Below, in pieces: positions 1 through 9,940 of a DNA stretch of 64,000 nt. The notes beneath the pieces are model-generated. The model searched no databases. It worked only from the letters and a program-made list of their open reading frames with translations, and was not told where the DNA came from. The stretch's first letter is position 1. Each line of letters begins with the position of its first letter. Origin of the DNA: Tretioscincus oriximinensis (taxonomy: Eukaryota; Chordata; Lepidosauria; Squamata; Gymnophthalmidae); contig JAJVDF010000017.1 in assembly GCA_022410635.1 (NCBI GenBank), forward strand, positions 781,777 to 845,776, written 5' to 3'. The position numbers were made by a program, and so were the translations under genes.

Positions 1-1199
1 CTACTTGAGGACGCAATGGTAACAGAGAAATAATTCCTTTTCGCTGCCACCACCGCCACTTGGTAGGCACGATAATGTGCTCTAACCCGTGTTCGGTCAG
101 ACTCTTGTTGGGATTTGCACCACCTGCGCTCCAGCCGTCGGCCTTTCTGTTTCATCATCCTTAACTCCCCAGAATACTAGGGTGCTCTACGGACTCCACA
201 GATATGCCGAGGGCACTTGGGAGCGATCGTATCGATAGCCCGGGTCAACTCCCGATTCCAGAGAGAGACCAGAGCCTCGACAGGAGCGCCATCCATGCNA
301 ACCGGGAAATNCCCCAGAGCATTCAGGAATCGCCCAGAATCCATAAGTCTCCGGGGGTGGACCATCTGAATGGGTCTNTCATCCTTGCAGGGGAAAGCAG
401 TCGCTGCAAGTCCAAATCTCACCAGGGAGTGATCCGTCCATGACAACGGGCTTACCGTGAGCCCTCCTATCAACGGATCATCACCAGTTCGCTCTGTGGA
501 AAAAACCAGATCAAGAGTATGTCCTGCTTTTTGAGTTGGGCCAGTAACACATTGAGATAGCCCCATGGTTGTCATGGAGACCATGAAGAGCTGAGCAGGA
601 CCAGTGAGGATAGCCTCTGCATGGATGTTGAAGTCCCCCAGCACCACGGTGCTAGGAGCCTCCAACACCACATCANNGACCNCCTCTGCCAACTCAGCTA
701 GGGATGCTGCTGGGCAGCGGGGTGACCGGTACACCAGCAGCATTCCTATTCTATCTCTTTTGCCCAACAACAGGAACAGTCCCTCAAATCCAGAAGCAGA
801 GCGAATTGGCCGCCTGGTGAGAGAGATGGATGATTTGTGGACCACAGCAACACCCCCTCCCCTTCCCACTGGTCTAGAACAGTGCTGCACTGAATAACCT
901 GGGGGACAGAGCTAGGTAAGATTAGGCCCACCAACTTCGTCCACCCAGGTCTCAGTAATACATGCCAGGTCAGCCCCTTCATCCAATATTAAATCATGAA
1001 TGATAGATGTTTTATTCTGGACTGACCTGGCATTTAGAAGCACCACCACCAGAGCAGTGGGCCGGTTGACAGGTATCCCCAAATTCTGCTGGTTGGGAGG
1101 CAGAACAGAAGGGATGACAGCCTTGATGCATCTATCACCCCTTCTCGTGATCTGTCTCTTCTGCCTCCCAACGCCATATCTCCCCCTGCCCGTCACCAC
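1..1199 (-). mobile_element. L2-type LINE, endonuclease part of ORF2 (pseudogene)
   Basis: This is the 5' part of a non-LTR retrotransposon ORF2 with an AP-like endonuclease, which nicks target DNA for target-primed reverse transcription. One frame runs from 1199 to the window edge, broken by only two stops (912-914 and 177-179). Visible motifs in order are LNARSVQNKT, ITETWVDE, the metal-site-like VVLGDFNIHAE, GHTLDLVFS and the SWTDHSLVRF block (equivalent of the SDH motif). The frame continues past the second stop into a linker rich in basic residues and AKRNYFS. The reverse transcriptase would lie to the left of the window. Two stops and some Ns suggest a moderately young dead copy. L2 rather than CR1 is inferred from similarity in style to the copy at 44.3 kb. 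Confidence 0.8.
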
Positions 1200-1252
1200 A
1201 TGTATGGCAGCCCCCTGTGCCTGTTCTATTTAGCTGAAATCGGCATCCTACC

Positions 1253-2050
1253 ATAATTACATGATTTGAAGCGTCATTTGTGCTTGGATAACGGAATAGT
1301 ATCGAAAACCCTTTTGAAGCTACCTCTGTTTAGGAAATTGCTTACCCATCACCCACTCCACTCAACCATTCTTCATCACCCTCAAAACATAATAATCTGC
1401 TCTTTCCTAAACTGGGTCTTATTGAAGGATTATAACCTGAAATAGGAACCTGTCATCCTAGTGCGGAATCTGGTTGGCATTTGCTGTATTCTGTACAACT
1501 ATGTGGATGGTAAATTCATAATCAGGAAAATAATCTGGAATAAAATCCACTGCAAAAACAGACACCTGAGATTATTTAAAAGTTCCAGTATATGAGGAAA
1601 TGAGGAAATATCATATTTGCACCACCACAACTGAGGCTCTTTGTAATTCCAGTGGTGTGTAGATATATAGTTTTTTCCCAAAAAAATATTGACCATTGTC
1701 AGTGGCCTGCCAATAAAGTCCTTGCCAAATTAATTTCAAATTTTATTTTTTTCCCTAAACTTTTTATAAATAAAACACTTTTGTAAAAACCTGTTGTAGT
1801 TTTTTTCATTTGCTCAGTTTTACGTGATTAATCACTTACAAATCAAATATCATGATATCAAATGATATGTCCTCCAAAATATTTGGTTGGTACGTGGAAA
1901 GCCTTTGTTCCAGAGATTTGATTGATTTTGGCATGCACCCCTTGCAAGATGTAACTGTGGATCACACATACAACTTTTCCCTGTGGTCGAAGCAGCAAGA
2001 CCTGGAACCTGCTACAACTACCCTCCCCTTCATGAATCTTTATTAGCAAA
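1253..2050. other. AT-rich spacer, nothing recognised
   Basis: No gene, RNA or clear repeat was recognised. Short ORFs on both strands have no motif and no splice context. Confidence 0.4.
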
Positions 2051-2054
2051 GTTT

Positions 2055-2085
2055 TCAAAGAAATAGTTGTGTTAGTCTGGTTCAA
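2055..2085 (+). repeat. Terminus of the fold-back/Penelope-related repeat family
   Basis: The string around GAAATAGTTGTGTTAGTCTG is a diverged version of the GAAATAGCCGTGTTAGTCC end seen at 32571 and 37674. Only the end is preserved here. Confidence 0.5.
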
Positions 2086-2439
2086 ATCATTCCTTTGTAG
2101 AGTTTTGCCAAAAAAGTAGGACATACTTGAACTTATTACAGCAATGATTGTTAAACATGAAATAATAGTTACATAGATAAACTTGTTGCTTGAATGGACA
2201 CCTACAGTATAGAATGGACCCTTCCATTATAGTTGGAAGATAGTGGTTTGCGCCTGATTATTTTAGGGGAGCCCAGGGATCGAACTGGCAACCATCTCCT
2301 TTCCTTTCCATCCCATAACTACAATTTTGTCAATTACAAACAGATTGTTGCAAATGGCAGTAGGAAAGAAATCACCACTCTGCAATATTCCGGGAGGAGG
2401 GGGGGAAATTAATAACAACAATAATAAATAATAATAATA

Positions 2440-2590
2440 TTTCTTTATAATGGCCTTTTTACCAAAGGGCACACAGACTTTGTTGCTTTCGCCACAATAG
2501 GCACCTTTGAAGTAGGTAGGGCTGAGAGAGTTCTAAACGACTGTGATCGCTGGTTGGCCCAAGATCAATCAGCCGGCTTCATGGAGGAGT
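2440..2590 (-). repeat. MIR/CORE-like SINE fragment
   Basis: The block holds GTAGGTAGGGCTGAGAGAGTT, then TGGCCCAAGATCAATCAG and GGCTTCATGGA. This order is typical of an amniote SINE carrying a conserved central region, and it is seen again at 57388-57530. The minus strand is inferred from the usual orientation of such SINEs. An (AAT)-rich stretch at about 2408-2445 precedes it. The family name is uncertain. Confidence 0.5.
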
Positions 2591-2718
2591 AGGGAGACTA
2601 CCTGGTAGGAGTCTATAGTCCCATCCACGTGTAGCCTTATTCTGGGTCACATCTGGAGACAGAGCTTGGCCATCCACATGCCAGTATAGACTACGGCAGG
2701 CCCCATTTGTTATCATGG
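2586..2718 (-). mobile_element. Fold-back MITE of the TGTGGATGC family (fragment)
   Basis: It contains GTAGCCTTATTCTGGGT, GACAGAGCTTGGCCATCC and CCAGTATAGACTA. These are the same blocks, in the opposite order, as the near-complete copy at 38141-38283. It sits immediately upstream of the Penelope-like element. It is non-coding and its superfamily is unknown. Confidence 0.6.
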
Positions 2719-2917
2719 CCATGTGGACTAATGTCTGATCATATGATAAACAGGAATATGATAATATTTTAGCCAAAGTTACTTTTGAAGATACGCACTC
2801 CACACAGATAGAACAGGATTGGTCACGCCTAGAGAATGTTAAGAAACAACATATAAAATTTCAATCACATGCCACATGCTTAACTGAATATGTCAAGGCA
2901 GGGCTAATCTCCAAGGT

Positions 2918-3196
2918 TTGAGATTACAAAAAGGGCCTACCTTGTTTAAAGAAGATATTGCCTTTAAAGAGAAATGGATCAATATTTTGAACAAATGTTC
3001 ATTAGACCTAATGTTATTAATTATTGACAAGTCCACAGAGGAAATTAGCAGGATTGCCCAAGAGATTCAGAACTTAGAACTAACACTCCCTGAAAAATAT
3101 GATACCTCCGTTATGGATAATAGAATGGCCGAAATTGGGAAATCAATTAATATCCTCAGGGCCACCAAATCCAAGAAATTTCTTATGGATTCTTGA
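2918..3196 (+). pseudogene. Penelope-like element N-terminal fragment
   Basis: This 92-codon open stretch is rich in Lys, Glu, Ile and Leu and looks helical. A second frame overlaps it (3099-3446), with a basic end (RGQRNRRQPSFF). It lies upstream of and collinear with the RT fragment, in the place of the element's poorly conserved N-terminal region. Identification rests on position rather than on a motif. Confidence 0.5.
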
Positions 3197-3860
3197 TTAT
3201 GAAATGGACTACATATATCAATGGACTAAAGAAAAACTGAGGATTAAAAAATCAGTGTCATGGAAAGATGGATATGTTTCATCAGACACAGATTGGTCTG
3301 ACCGTGAAGAGGATGTACACTATTTAGATACAGGCTCAGGGGACAATAGACATGATACAGGATCTTATATACCTAAGAGAGGACAAAGGAACAGAAGACA
3401 ACCTTCTTTTTTTCGACCAGCTCAGAGGAGCAGGTACAAGACCTAGTAGTGAATTCATCATCACATGTACTGTCTGAATGTGAAATAGAAATTGGACATG
3501 TTTAAAATCATCTGACAAATCAAACTGGGATAGTGGTTCAAGGAAGAACCAACACAATCTGGACAATTGGATAGATTTAGATCTAAATTGAATTTTGTTC
3601 CGCCAATTAACAATGCATGCATTCAGATTTTTGAACAACTGGTAATGCAACATATCAATCACCTCAATAAAAAATGGCATAAAAAATCTAGAAATATGAG
3701 CAAAGTATAATGGAAACTTTGATTTCTCTATCCCAGGATAACATCATTATAAAGGAGGCTGATAAAGGAGGGGCTATTATTATCTATATGAGACTGAAGC
3801 CTAAAGACAATTGGGGGACAGACCTCCCGCCCTACTGAAGGTGATCCAACTTCACATATC

Positions 3861-4640
3861 TTGAGACTAATAAAAATGGTAGTCCATGAGGCTATTGAAG
3901 TGGATTATTTTTTAGACAACCTTGGCAAATTCCTTATTAATGAACATCCTAGGGTACCAGTTTTTTATATACTTCCAAAAATACACAAAAAAGCCTTCCC
4001 ACCCGAAGGTAGATCCATTATCTACTCATCGGGCTCTCTAATGGTCCCTCTAAATCAGTATACTGACCATTTTTTACAACCTTATGTATTTGATATACCT
4101 TCCTTTATAAAAGATACGACACATTTTATTAATATGGTGGAAGGGTTCCATTGCCCCACCAATGCAATTTTTATGATATTGGATATCTCTGCATTATATA
4201 CCAATATACCACTGGATGAGCTAAGGGAAGTCATGTGCCATATTTCCAACAGAAGACATTTTCAAAATCCCCCTACGTATATCCTCTTAGACTTATTGGA
4301 TACTATTTTGTACAAAAATTATTTTCGTTTCGAAGACCAACTCTATTATCAGATCAAAAGAGTATCTATGGGTGCAGGTATTGCTCCCGCAGCAGCGAAC
4401 TTATTTCTAGACAATCTAGAATCCCAATACATATATGATAAAAAGGTCAACCCATTTTATCATGAAATGTCCATTTATAAGAGGTACATAGATGTTATAT
4501 TTATCAACATGAATAATCTTAATAGTGCAATAGGCTTCATTAAGTGGATTAATACTATACATGTCCATGAAATTTACNGGTACATATCACCCCCAGAACG
4601 TGAATTTTTTGGACACTACTGTGATTATAGATGCAAATAG
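3861..4640 (+). pseudogene. Penelope-like reverse transcriptase fragment
   Basis: The 259-codon frame shows PLE-type RT blocks: FYILPKIHK near residue 36, GRSIIYSSGS, the palm motif A ILDISALYTNIP, the QIKRVSMGAGIAPAAANLF block and then YKRYIDVIF. The last should be the catalytic YIDD, so its second Asp has become Val and the enzyme is predicted dead. The frame shifts near 4575 (an N lies at 4578) and similar sequence continues in the +1 frame to about 4785. Family-level assignment is firm; the subfamily (Neptune- or Poseidon-like) is not decided. Confidence 0.85.
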
Positions 4641-4785
4641 GAACATCGTAATTGAACCATTCCATAAACACAGAGATAGAAACGCCGGTTTACATTATTT
4701 GTCCCATCACCCCAAACGCTTAAAAGATAGTCTACCATTTAGCCAGCTGGTGCATATAAGATGCAGTTCCACAAATGATCAAGTA

Positions 4786-5119
4786 CAGTGATACCTCGGT
4801 TCTCGAACGCCTTGACTTTCGACCAAATCGGTATTCGACCAGGAGATTCGAGAAACTTTTGTCTTGGAATCTGAACAAATATTTGGAACTCGAACTTCCG
4901 AGATGAGCCGAGTTGAGCCGAATGGCGTTCATTCGGCCCAGCGCGCCTTGCTTGCGTCATCATTGCGTCGCGCCTTGCCGTTCATTCGGCCCAGCGCGCC
5001 TTGCTTGCGTCATCATTGCGTCGCGCCTTGCTTGCGTCATCATTGCTTCGGTTCTCGAACAATTTGGTTCTTGACCGTCCTCCTGGAACGAATTATGTTC
5101 GAGAACCGAGGTATCACTG
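4786..5119. mobile_element. Tigger/mariner-type MITE, 334 bp
   Basis: Perfect terminal inverted repeats start CAGTGATACCTCGGTTCTCG and end with the reverse complement. A TA duplication (4784-4785 and 5120-5121) flanks the element, as expected for Tc1/mariner/pogo transposition. There is no transposase ORF, so it would have been moved in trans. It is inserted inside the Penelope-like element and interrupts its coding region. Its interior carries a 53-bp tandem repeat. Confidence 0.9.
4927..5050 (+). repeat. 53-bp tandem repeat inside the Tigger MITE
   Basis: A unit starting GTTCATTCGGCCCAGCGCGC occurs at 4927-4979 and again at 4980-5032, followed by a partial third copy of its 3' half (CTTGCTTGCGTCATCATTG). 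The two full units look identical, which suggests a recent expansion. The array is GC- and CpG-rich in an AT-rich surrounding. Confidence 0.85.
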
Positions 5120-5310
5120 TATTTTTAAAAGAAGCAGAATTACTACTCCACAAGTATAAAAACAGGGGTTATCCAGATAGGATACTCGACACTGCATGGA
5201 CAAGATCTCTATTCCTTAGAAGACAGGACATACTAAGACCTAAAAAGAAGAGCAGAACGTGAGATAGACTATGCCTGGGCTTAGGCTTTAGCCCACAAGC
5301 AGAGGCTATT

Positions 5311-5913
5311 ATGAAGATCCTATTAAGACATTGGCATATTCTAAGGAACATCCCAGGTTGTAAAAATACACNGTGGATTGGTATCCGTAAAACTACTAAT
5401 TTCCAACAGACACTGGTCCACTCTGACATATCTCACAATGTGGATACTATAGATACAGCCTTGAGACATTCTCCATGTGGACACTGCAGAGCATGCGAAA
5501 TGACATATGAAACTAAATACTTTGAACATCCTACCACAGGTAGAAAAAGGGCTTTTTATCATACCTCCACCTGTGCAATGAAATATTGTATTTATGTTAT
5601 AATATGCAGATGTAACAAATTATATGTGGGTATGACAACCAGGGCGGTACGACCTAGAATTTTGGAACATTCATCTAAAATATTAAATACACATTTCAAT
5701 GCTCCATCAGTACAACATTTCCATCAGGCGGGACATAATCACAGGGATTTAAAATTTTTAGTGATACATTACTTTAAGACTACAACAGACAATCGTAGAG
5801 ATATCAATAAGAGGTCGATGCAGGAAGAAACGAAATGGATTCATAGATTGGGTTCAAATAATACAACATGGGGCTTAAATCAAGAGTGGGACTGGTCTAG
5901 GTTTTTGGGATAA
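5311..5913 (+). pseudogene. Penelope-like GIY-YIG endonuclease fragment
   Basis: The 200-codon frame has a Cys-rich start (SPCGHCRACEM), then CAMKYCIYVIICRCNKLYVG, the GIY-YIG core in its PLE form, followed by the conserved Arg/Glu/His stretch RAVRPRILEH and a C-terminal helix-rich tail ending in a stop at 5911-5913. In living elements this nuclease cuts the target DNA. It lies downstream of the RT part, as in canonical Penelope-like elements. Confidence 0.85.
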
Positions 5914-6770
5914 ATATTGTGTTTTGCGTTCATCCTTAGCATTTTTCTAGAGGTATATAGTTTGCATGTTATAAAAGAGGGTATCACCTTTGAGAAGGAT
6001 GATCTAGACCAGACCTGGGCAAGGGGCGGCCCGAGGGCCACATGCGGCCCTCCTACTGTCTCTGACCGGCCCGCCCCTCTTAGCTCAGAGTTATATACAG
6101 TATTGGGTAGAACTGAGTTAACTATATTAACCCGGCCCTCTAAAACCACCCCAATTTCTCATGCGGCCCCTTGGGAAAAATTAATTGCCCACCCCTGATC
6201 TAGACTAATAGGTATGACCACTTTAGTGTATAAAAAATGTAAAGTGAGTTGTTAGGGGTGTTTGCCAGTCAGCTGCATTGCCCAAGATACCAGGAAACAT
6301 GATGTTACAACATCAACAAAAAGTATGTAAACTGCCAACCAATATAATTAGAACTCTAATATTACAGCATAAAGATTTACCATATTGTGTATATGAACAT
6401 GTTCCAATATGGTCAACTGTTTACAGCATCCAGCCTTGAAAAAGATATATGAAAACTCGGCTGTATTGCGCACGGGAGGTGCTTGGCTGATTTACTCATT
6501 TTTAGGAATGCTCCACATATAAATTTTGCTGCACTGGAAGTAAGATTCTACGTAATTGATGGCGACCCAGGTTTCTATTGGACTCTGCATTTTTGGGATT
6601 GTTTGAGCATCCTATACAATTATCAGGCTGCGTCATATTGTTATAGTTTTCTGTTAAGAGTTGTACTGTATATCACATGTTCGTTATTTTCAGATTGGCA
6701 AGCATTTTGACTCTTTTATGAGCATCTATCTTGTTATTCTTGTTATGAAACTGCAAGGGAGTGGATTTAG
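5914..6770 (+). mobile_element. Probable 3' tail of the Penelope-like element
   Basis: Non-coding sequence follows the endonuclease stop and is interrupted by the 188-bp hAT MITE. Near 6434-6456 the string CTTGAAAAAG with GAAAAC downstream resembles a decayed hammerhead core, which some Penelope-like elements carry. No end of the element or target duplication could be fixed. Confidence 0.4.
6010..6197 (+). mobile_element. hAT MITE, 188 bp, copy 1
   Basis: The element starts CAGACCTGGGCAAGGGGCGG and ends TTGCCCACCCCTG, so its ends are imperfect inverted repeats of the hAT CAGNNNTGGGCA type. A perfect 8-bp target duplication ATCTAGAC flanks it (6002-6009 and 6198-6205), the diagnostic hAT length. 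It has no ORF for a transposase. A copy of the same length and almost the same sequence lies at 37795-37982. Confidence 0.93.
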
Positions 6771-6776
6771 ATTAAA

Positions 6777-7045
6777 TATCAGGAAAAAAACTTTCTAACA
6801 GTGAGGGTGATAAACCAGTGGAACAGGNTGCCACAGGGGGTGGTGAGTTCGCCTTCCCTGGAAGTCTTCAAACAGAGACTGGACAGTCATCTGTCTGGGA
6901 TGACCTCTTTTGCCTGGCCTTTGGCTGAAGAAATGCCATCTCTATCCCTACTTTTAATATTGTTTTATACTTTTTAAATTTTTGTATTGATGTTTTACTG
7001 TTTTTGCCGCCCTGAGACCTTCGGGAATAGGGCGGGGTATAAGTA

Positions 7046-7077
<32 letters not shown>

Positions 7078-7146
7078 GAATCCTGCATGGAGCAGGGGGT
7101 TGGACCCCATGACCCTGGAGGTCCCTTCCAACTCTATGATTCTATT
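6777..7146 (+). mobile_element. CR1 LINE 3' end, split by an L2 tail
   Basis: The blocks ACTTTCTAACAGTGAGGGT, GGAAGTCTTCAAACAGAGAC and CATCTGTCTGGGATG run to about 6903. The CR1 end then resumes at about 7076 with TCCTGCATGGAGCAGGGGG and finishes TATGATTCTATTC, the CR1-type terminal repeat. The same end is uninterrupted at 17800-18002, which proves the split. Confidence 0.8.
6904..7075 (+). mobile_element. L2-type LINE 3' tail nested in CR1
   Basis: TTTTGCCTGGCCTTTGGCTG is followed by an AT-rich spacer, GCCCTGAGACCTTCGGGAAT, GGGCGGGGTATAA and an (AAAT)n tail. The same tail ends the large L2 copy at about 45690. It is a 5'-truncated insertion into the CR1 end. Confidence 0.8.
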
Positions 7147-7410
7147 CCGTGTTATTCTTTATTCCACTAGCCTTTATTGGCATAAAAAGAAGGACATCCA
7201 ATGCAAGAAACAAATCAAATATAAACTTTCACAAGTAAGCAACAAAAAAAAGTTACAGCTGAGCAATAGGGCGAAATNAGATTATAGACCATTCCAAATG
7301 GACTCCGTGTTATTCTATATTACACACTGTATTTGCATACTTCTGTCAGACTTTTCCTGTATTAGTGGGAAGCGATTCTTTTCTTTTGCTGTTCCCATTA
7401 GGGGCCTGCC

Positions 7411-7500
7411 ATAGTCTACACTAGCATGGGTTTGGCGGGCTCCTATTCCGAGGGACAACCCAGAATAAGGCTTCGTGTGGATGCTTTAAGCCACTGCCAA
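7411..7500 (+). mobile_element. TGTGGATGC fold-back MITE fragment
   Basis: It shares GGCCTGCCATAGTCTACACT, CCCAGAATAAGGCT and GTGTGGATGC with the copy at 38141-38283. It is a diverged half element with no ORF. Confidence 0.55.
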
Positions 7501-7559
7501 ACGTGACAAAAAAAAAAAGCAGCAACCCGGAGGGAAGCCCAAAGCATTTCTACAGTAGA

Positions 7560-8250
7560 AACTCTACTAAAATTTCCCGCGTGCGCTGGGAAGCTCCTTG
7601 TTCTCACCACTGGTTCCTAGACGGGAGTTTGGCTGTCAAGGTCGTTGGCCCAAAGCAAGCGGCGCAGCCCATTCAGTGCCTTGAGAGATGGTTTTTCCTG
7701 TTTGGGTGCAGATCTTAGAGGGACCCACACGCGACGCTGCCTTCCCTCAGCCTTGTTCCCAGCAAGCGGAAAACGAACTTCTGTTCCTCCAAAAAGCGCG
7801 CGCAAGCAGGGCGCGGCGCGCAAGCACGAAGGGGGCGTGGAAGGAAGCCGCCAATCGGCAGCCCGCCAGAGAACGCCAAGAGCTGGACGCTGTCACTGGA
7901 TATTCCGCCATAAAGCACTGTGGGGACGGGTTTATTCCATGCTTTATGGTGGAATATCCAGTTATAGTGGAATAAATCAGTGATATGGGGATGCAGCCTA
8001 CTAGTAGACAAGCAAGCGCAGGGGTCTCTTCGGACCCGCAGGCAGAAGTTCGGGAAACAGCGAGATGGAGGCAGCTAATCCAGCAGGGGGACCTTCCCCG
8101 AAAGCGGCTCCGTTAGCAGCGGCTGCAATCTTAGCGCCTTACCCGCCCGCTTGTGTAATGCTTTCCACGGACTCGTCCCGATGGGGCTGTAGTTGCAGCC
8201 TGACCTTTACTCTGAAGGACGCCTCGTATAGGGAGCCTTTGGGGGCTTGA
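7560..8250. promoter_or_regulatory. CpG-rich block, candidate promoter
   Basis: CpG dinucleotides are dense at 7780-7860 and 8010-8180 in a region that is otherwise CpG-poor, which suggests an unmethylated promoter. A 61-codon ORF starts with an ATG at 8065 on the plus strand (MEAANPAGGPSPK..). On the minus strand a good donor-like GCGG/GTAAGG occurs near 8143. In human the gene beyond the PAIP1 3' end is C5orf34, transcribed in the same direction, so a minus-strand first exon here is plausible. No C5orf34 coding exon was recognised to the left. Confidence 0.4.
7890..8003. mobile_element. Fold-back MITE with 23-bp arms
   Basis: Arms ACTGGATATTCCGCCATAAA (7895-7917) and its complement (7940-7962) differ at one base and enclose a 22-bp loop. 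The flank AGTGGAATAAATCAGTGATA, GGATGCAGCC recurs at 36165-36208. It sits inside the CpG block. Confidence 0.7.
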
Positions 8251-8444
8251 AAGTTGCCAGCACGACGCATATCTGAATCTGATCGGAAACTGGACATGTT
8301 GGACTCAGATTTGAAAAGGGGGTCTCCAAGCCCAGCCCCCTGCTCAATGCAGGACTCGTTAGAAGACGTCCAGGACTCCTGATGGGGATGAGGAGGATTG
8401 CGTTTGATAGACGGGTGTCCTCCACTATCCTATGGGAAGGACTG

Positions 8445-8530
8445 GGCGCAGAGGCTTCTTCCTCTCCCAGGGGTAGCTGCGGGGCAGGCTGGGAGCTGTA
8501 GTCTCCAGGGCAAAGCTCCCACCAGGCTGA
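8445..8530 (-). repeat. Dispersed repeat carrying ACTACARCTCCCAG
   Basis: The reverse complement contains GAGACTACAGCTCCCAGCC and CCTGGGAGAGGAAG. It matches diverged blocks at 39176-39307 and 40138-40252, so it is a repeat family rather than a unique exon. Confidence 0.5.
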
Positions 8531-8539
8531 GTGGAAGAA

Positions 8540-8835
8540 TAAGAACTCGGTCTTTATGCCCCACTTTTCTCCCCTGAAGGGACNCAAAGCGGCTTACAAC
8601 TAGAGTATTTTTCCCCGAATGCTTCCATACTGTCTTCCCCACTAGGCTATGGTGGTTCCCATTTATTTACTTGCCGTCTGTTGCAATTTCTTTCAATTCC
8701 TGCTTTCAAATAGCTGGGTTGGCAAGAGCTACAGCCTAGGGGAAGGTGCTCACCCCTCCCCATGTCTGACACNGGACTTCGAAACCCNATCTCCCACCTG
8801 AGAGACCGTCTCCTAAGCAACTGGGCCATTTGGGC
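8540..8835 (-). mobile_element. tRNA-derived SINE
   Basis: Read on the minus strand, the head has AAATGGCCCAGTTGCTTAGG (tRNA A-box-like) and a GGTTTCGAAGTCC B-box-like motif. A body and an L2-like 3' end (CCCTTCAGGGGAGAAAAGTG) follow. The same family is better preserved at 36380-36675. It is a Pol III short element with no protein. Confidence 0.7.
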
Positions 8836-8846
8836 CTGTTGCTTGG

Positions 8847-8860
8847 ACTACACTTCCCAG
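8847..8860 (+). promoter_or_regulatory. ZNF143/STAF-like motif
   Basis: ACTACACTTCCCAG matches the ACTACAATTCCCAG promoter motif bound by ZNF143, with one substitution. It lies 0.6 kb from the CpG block. The related repeat nearby could have brought it in, so function is unproven. Confidence 0.4.
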
Positions 8861-9389
8861 CAGGCCCCACTACCAGCACAGCAGCAGCTCTGGTTCACTT
8901 TTTACACATTTGAACTGTTGCTACTGTCAGTTTTGTGAAGCTTCTGGACATCCAAGCTTTTATAACAAGCATTTGTCATGAAAAAAAATGGCATAGAAAA
9001 GCAGACAGAAATGCAACTTAAAACCATAAAAGAGAAACAAAAATTCTGTCAGGAAGTGAAGAAACAGGAAGCTGGCGGTTTGTTATTGTTGAAAACTGGT
9101 ACCACATCTAAACTGTATTTTAATTATGCTTTAATTCTTTTGAAGGATTCTCTGTNTCTCCCTAATTCCACTGTCAAATATTTCAAACCAGAGTTACAAA
9201 GCAAAACTGGTTACAGATCCAGATAGTGTTTGGATTGTTATATTCCATAATTCTGCTTTTGACCTATGTTCAGATACATGGTACCTACGATATCCATCTA
9301 CAGAGAATCTGCCTTCTAAAAATTAAGATTCAGAACNACCAAGAATGAAAATGGCAGATGCCTTTCAACGTGAAAAAAGTTGTATTCAT

Positions 9390-9940
9390 ACATTGGAGCT
9401 GAATGTCTTAGCTACTCAGTTACATTCATAGGCTTGGAGTTGCATGTGATTAGTGAAAAAAGGAATCTTGGTATAACTCTAGGAAGTTCAATTAAAGAAT
9501 CTACCCAGTGTGCATCTACTGCAAACAAAATGGCCAATCACACATGAGGAATAATATCAGAGGTGGTAACATTGATGGCTCTATACAAAATGGTGCAGGA
9601 ATACTGTGCAGTTTTAGCCACTGCATCACAAAAGGACATAGCACAGTTGGAATGGGAAAGGTTCAAAGAAGGACAACTAAGATGATCAAGGGGCTGGGGG
9701 AGGTCCCAAAGACTGCAGTGTGTTGTTCCTTTTAGTCTGGTAAGATGATGAGTTACATAATGGAAGTGCATAAAATTGTGAATCTTGTAGATGACATGAA
9801 TAAGGATAACTTTATTTCCTTTTCTCAAAATACCAGAATTGGTCATCACACAATGGAGCTGAATTCCAGGAGAACCAGGCCAGACAAAAGGGTTTTTTTT
9901 TTTTAATTGCAAAACATTTTTAGGACCTATTTGCATTTAC
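9390..9940 (+). mobile_element. Degraded LINE fragment (CR1-like)
   Basis: Translated pieces read STANKMANHT, then CITKGHSTVGMGKVQRRTTKMIKGLGE. This resembles the C-terminal region of LINE ORF2, where ERVQRRTTKMIKGL is a common string. Several frameshifts separate the pieces. CR1-like is a guess from neighbouring copies. Confidence 0.55.

Larger units (their letters stand above)
2740..5916 (+). mobile_element. Penelope-like retroelement, broken
   Basis: Penelope-like elements encode one protein: an N-terminal region, a telomerase-like reverse transcriptase (RT) and a C-terminal GIY-YIG endonuclease. All three parts are present in order here but in shifted frames: an N-terminal helical stretch (2918-3193), RT (3861-4640, continuing in another frame to about 4785) and the endonuclease (5311-5913). 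A Tigger-type MITE splits the RT and endonuclease parts at 4785/5120. Stops, frameshifts and a damaged catalytic motif make it inactive. The 3' tail probably continues to about 6.7 kb. Confidence 0.85.

Noticed and set aside
8065..8250. 61-codon ORF MEAANPAGG.. as a gene
   Set aside because: It is Ala/Pro-rich from CpG composition and no family is recognised; kept only as part of the candidate promoter.
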